In this document: in pieces, positions 6,754 through 8,101 of the stretch
How positions within the stretch are numbered: the stretch's first letter is position 1
Layout: each line of letters begins with the position of its first letter
NCBI GenBank assembly: GCA_947462695.1
Contig: CANHQC010000078.1
Location: 1-8,101, forward strand
Length of the DNA: 8,101 nt
Reading direction: 5' to 3'
From: Flavobacteriales bacterium
Lineage (GTDB): Bacteria > Bacteroidota > Bacteroidia > Flavobacteriales_D > Crocinitomicaceae
Made by a program: the position numbers and the translations under genes
The notes under the pieces: model-generated
Databases searched by the model: none
Seen by the model: the letters and a program-made list of their open reading frames with translations, nothing else
What the model was told of the DNA's origin: nothing

Positions 6754-7941
6754 TTAAGAAACGATTTCAGTCACCTGACCCGCACCAACTGTACGTCCAC
6801 CTTCACGAATCGCGAAACGAAGACCTTTATCCATCGCAACAGGTACGATCAATTTAACAGTAATGGAAACGTTATCACCTGGCATAACCATCTCACGACC
6901 ATCTGTTAAGAAGATCTCACCAGTCACATCCGTAGTACGGAAATAGAACTGTGGACGGTATTTGTTGTGGAATGGTGTATGACGACCACCTTCTTCTTTT
7001 TTCAAGACATAAATCTCTGCCTTAAATTCAGTGTGAGGAGTTGTTGATCCTGGTTTACAAATAACCATTCCTCGTTTGATTTGAGATTTCTCAATTCCAC
7101 GAAGTAATAAACCTACGTTGTCTCCAGCTTCACCGCGATCAAGAATCTTACGGAACATCTCAACACCTGTTACTGTAGATGATAATTTAACATCACCCAT
7201 ACCAAGTATGTCAACAGACTCACCTGAGTTAATAACACCCGTTTCGATACGACCTGTTGCAACAGTTCCACGACCTGTAATCGTGAAAACATCTTCAACT
7301 GGCATCAAGAAAGCCTTATCTACATCACGTGGAGGAAGTTCGATATAAGTATCTACAGCTTCCATTAGTTCTTCAACTGTTGCTACCCACTCTGGCTCGC
7401 CATTCAAGGCACCAAGTGCAGATCCTTTGATTACAGGTGCGTTATCACCATCATACTGATAGAAAGATAATAATTCACGAACTTCCATTTCAACTAGCTC
7501 TAACAACTCCGCGTCGTCAACCATGTCTACTTTGTTCATGAAAACTACCAATCTTGGAACACCAACCTGACGTCCTAAAAGGATGTGCTCACGTGTTTGT
7601 GGCATTGGTCCGTCTGTGGCAGCAACTACAAGAATTGCACCATCCATCTGAGCAGCACCAGTAACCATGTTCTTTACGTAATCCGCGTGACCTGGACAGT
7701 CAACGTGCGCATAGTGACGGTTAGCAGTTTCGTACTCAATGTGTGACGTGTTAATAGTAATACCACGTTCTTTTTCTTCAGGAGCGTTATCAATTGAAGA
7801 GAAATCACGTGCCTGAGCAAGACCTTTACCAGCAAGTACGCTGGAGATCGCTGCAGTCAATGTTGTTTTACCGTGATCTACGTGACCAATAGTCCCGATG
7901 TTCACGTGTGGTTTGGAACGGTCAAAATTTTCCTTAGCCAT
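6754..7941 (-). CDS. tuf: translation elongation factor Tu
   Basis: EF-Tu carries aminoacyl-tRNA to the ribosomal A site as a GTP-bound ternary complex. The product is 395 residues, the normal length. The G domain (about 1-205) shows the P-loop GHVDHGKT (19-26), the switch I segment with RGITI and T62, DCPGH (81-85) with the catalytic histidine H85, NKVD (136-139) and SAL (174-176). Domains 2 and 3 follow, including [11 protein letters not shown] (about 223-233) and the C-terminal [16 protein letters not shown] see no missing motif. The ATG is preceded by an AT-rich leader without a Shine-Dalgarno. Upstream lies tRNA-Thr and downstream a terminator-like hairpin and tRNA-Trp. Some genomes carry two tuf copies; this window shows only one, so tufA versus tufB cannot be decided. 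Confidence 0.99.
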   Translation of the reverse strand: MAKENFDRSKPHVNIGTIGHVDHGKTTLTAAISSVLAGKGLAQARDFSSIDNAPEEKERGITINTSHIEYETANRHYAHVDCPGHADYVKNMVTGAAQMDGAILVVAATDGPMPQTREHILLGRQVGVPRLVVFMNKVDMVDDAELLELVEMEVRELLSFYQYDGDNAPVIKGSALGALNGEPEWVATVEELMEAVDTYIELPPRDVDKAFLMPVEDVFTITGRGTVATGRIETGVINSGESVDILGMGDVKLSSTVTGVEMFRKILDRGEAGDNVGLLLRGIEKSQIKRGMVICKPGSTTPHTEFKAEIYVLKKEEGGRHTPFHNKYRPQFYFRTTDVTGEIFLTDGREMVMPGDNVSITVKLIVPVAMDKGLRFAIREGGRTVGAGQVTEIVS

Positions 7942-7991
7942 TGTTCTACTTTGTTACTTAGTTAATAAAAAAAACAAACTTTTTAATATAC

Positions 7992-8017
7992 AAAATTTCA
8001 CCCATCACTGAGTGAAA
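7992..8017 (-). terminator. weak hairpin between tRNA-Thr and tufA
   Basis: On the minus strand TTTCACTC pairs with GGGTGAAA (8 bp, one G-T pair) around a 6-nt loop, and the lower stem is followed by TTTT then G. It starts about 14 nt after the tRNA 3' end. It could be a weak terminator for the tRNA transcript or a processing stem ahead of the tufA message. The T-tract is short, so efficient termination is doubtful. Confidence 0.4.
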
Positions 8018-8031
8018 CACGGTTTTTTCTC

Positions 8032-8101
8032 TGGAGCCAATGACGAGATTTGAACTCGTGACCTCTTCCTTACCAAGGAAGCGCTCTACCCCTGAGCTAC
8101 A
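8032..8101 (-). tRNA. tRNA-Thr (anticodon GGU), 5' end beyond window
   Basis: The minus strand reads the last two bases of the 5' acceptor strand, TA, a D arm (GCTC...GAGC) and an anticodon stem CTTCC/GGAAG around TTGGTAA. The anticodon is GGT (8074-8072). The T arm is CACGAG-TTCAAAT-CTCGT-type sequence, followed by the acceptor 3' strand CATTGGC, discriminator T and an encoded CCA. About five 5' bases (predicted GCCAA from pairing) lie outside the window. Unlike the tRNA-Trp here, this gene encodes its CCA. It is probably the last of a tRNA group preceding tufA. Confidence 0.96.

Noticed and set aside
1..8101. Hidden novel system, mobile element, CRISPR array or defence island.
   Set aside because: The window is almost fully occupied by conserved housekeeping genes in the expected order; no direct-repeat array, transposase, integrase or unexplained long gap is visible.

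Overview
The window looks like a core chromosomal segment of a member of the Bacteroidota, most likely Flavobacteriales. The case rests on four things. The gene order is tRNA-Thr, tufA, tRNA-Trp, secE, nusG, rplK, rplA, rplJ, rplL, rpoB. The RpoB sequence reads like that phylum. The DNA is moderately AT-rich. None of the starts has a clear Shine-Dalgarno motif, the starts being preceded by A- or AT-rich DNA instead. Genus cannot be fixed by eye; a Fluviicola-like (Crocinitomicaceae) relative is only an impression from the RpoB N-terminus.

Every gene is on the minus strand, so transcription runs from high to low coordinates. The right edge holds the 3' part of tRNA-Thr(GGU), then tufA (EF-Tu). 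A strong intrinsic-terminator-like hairpin follows, abutting tRNA-Trp(CCA). Next come secE (GTG start 17 nt after the tRNA), nusG, an 82-nt leader, rplK, rplA, rplJ, rplL, a second terminator-like hairpin, and rpoB. rpoB fills the left 3.5 kb, begins at a TTG codon, and is cut by the window edge about 95-100 residues before its expected C-terminus.

The genes supply translation and transcription machinery: EF-Tu and tRNAs, the L1 stalk, the L11/L10/L12 GTPase-associated stalk, the SecE translocon subunit, the elongation factor NusG and the RNA polymerase beta subunit. Gaps of 7-43 nt join rplK-rplA-rplJ-rplL, and 15 nt separates secE from nusG, so these are probably cotranscribed.

No mobile element, CRISPR array, phage gene, defence system or foreign cassette is visible, and I see no undescribed system. 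The points worth a second look concern expression: two terminator-like hairpins inside an otherwise continuous gene cluster, non-ATG starts for rpoB and secE, a possible L1-type leader before rplK, no room for a classical L10 leader, and a Thr in place of a usually invariant Pro in RpoB. Plus-strand open frames are antisense shadows. No stretch over 300 bases lacks a gene.
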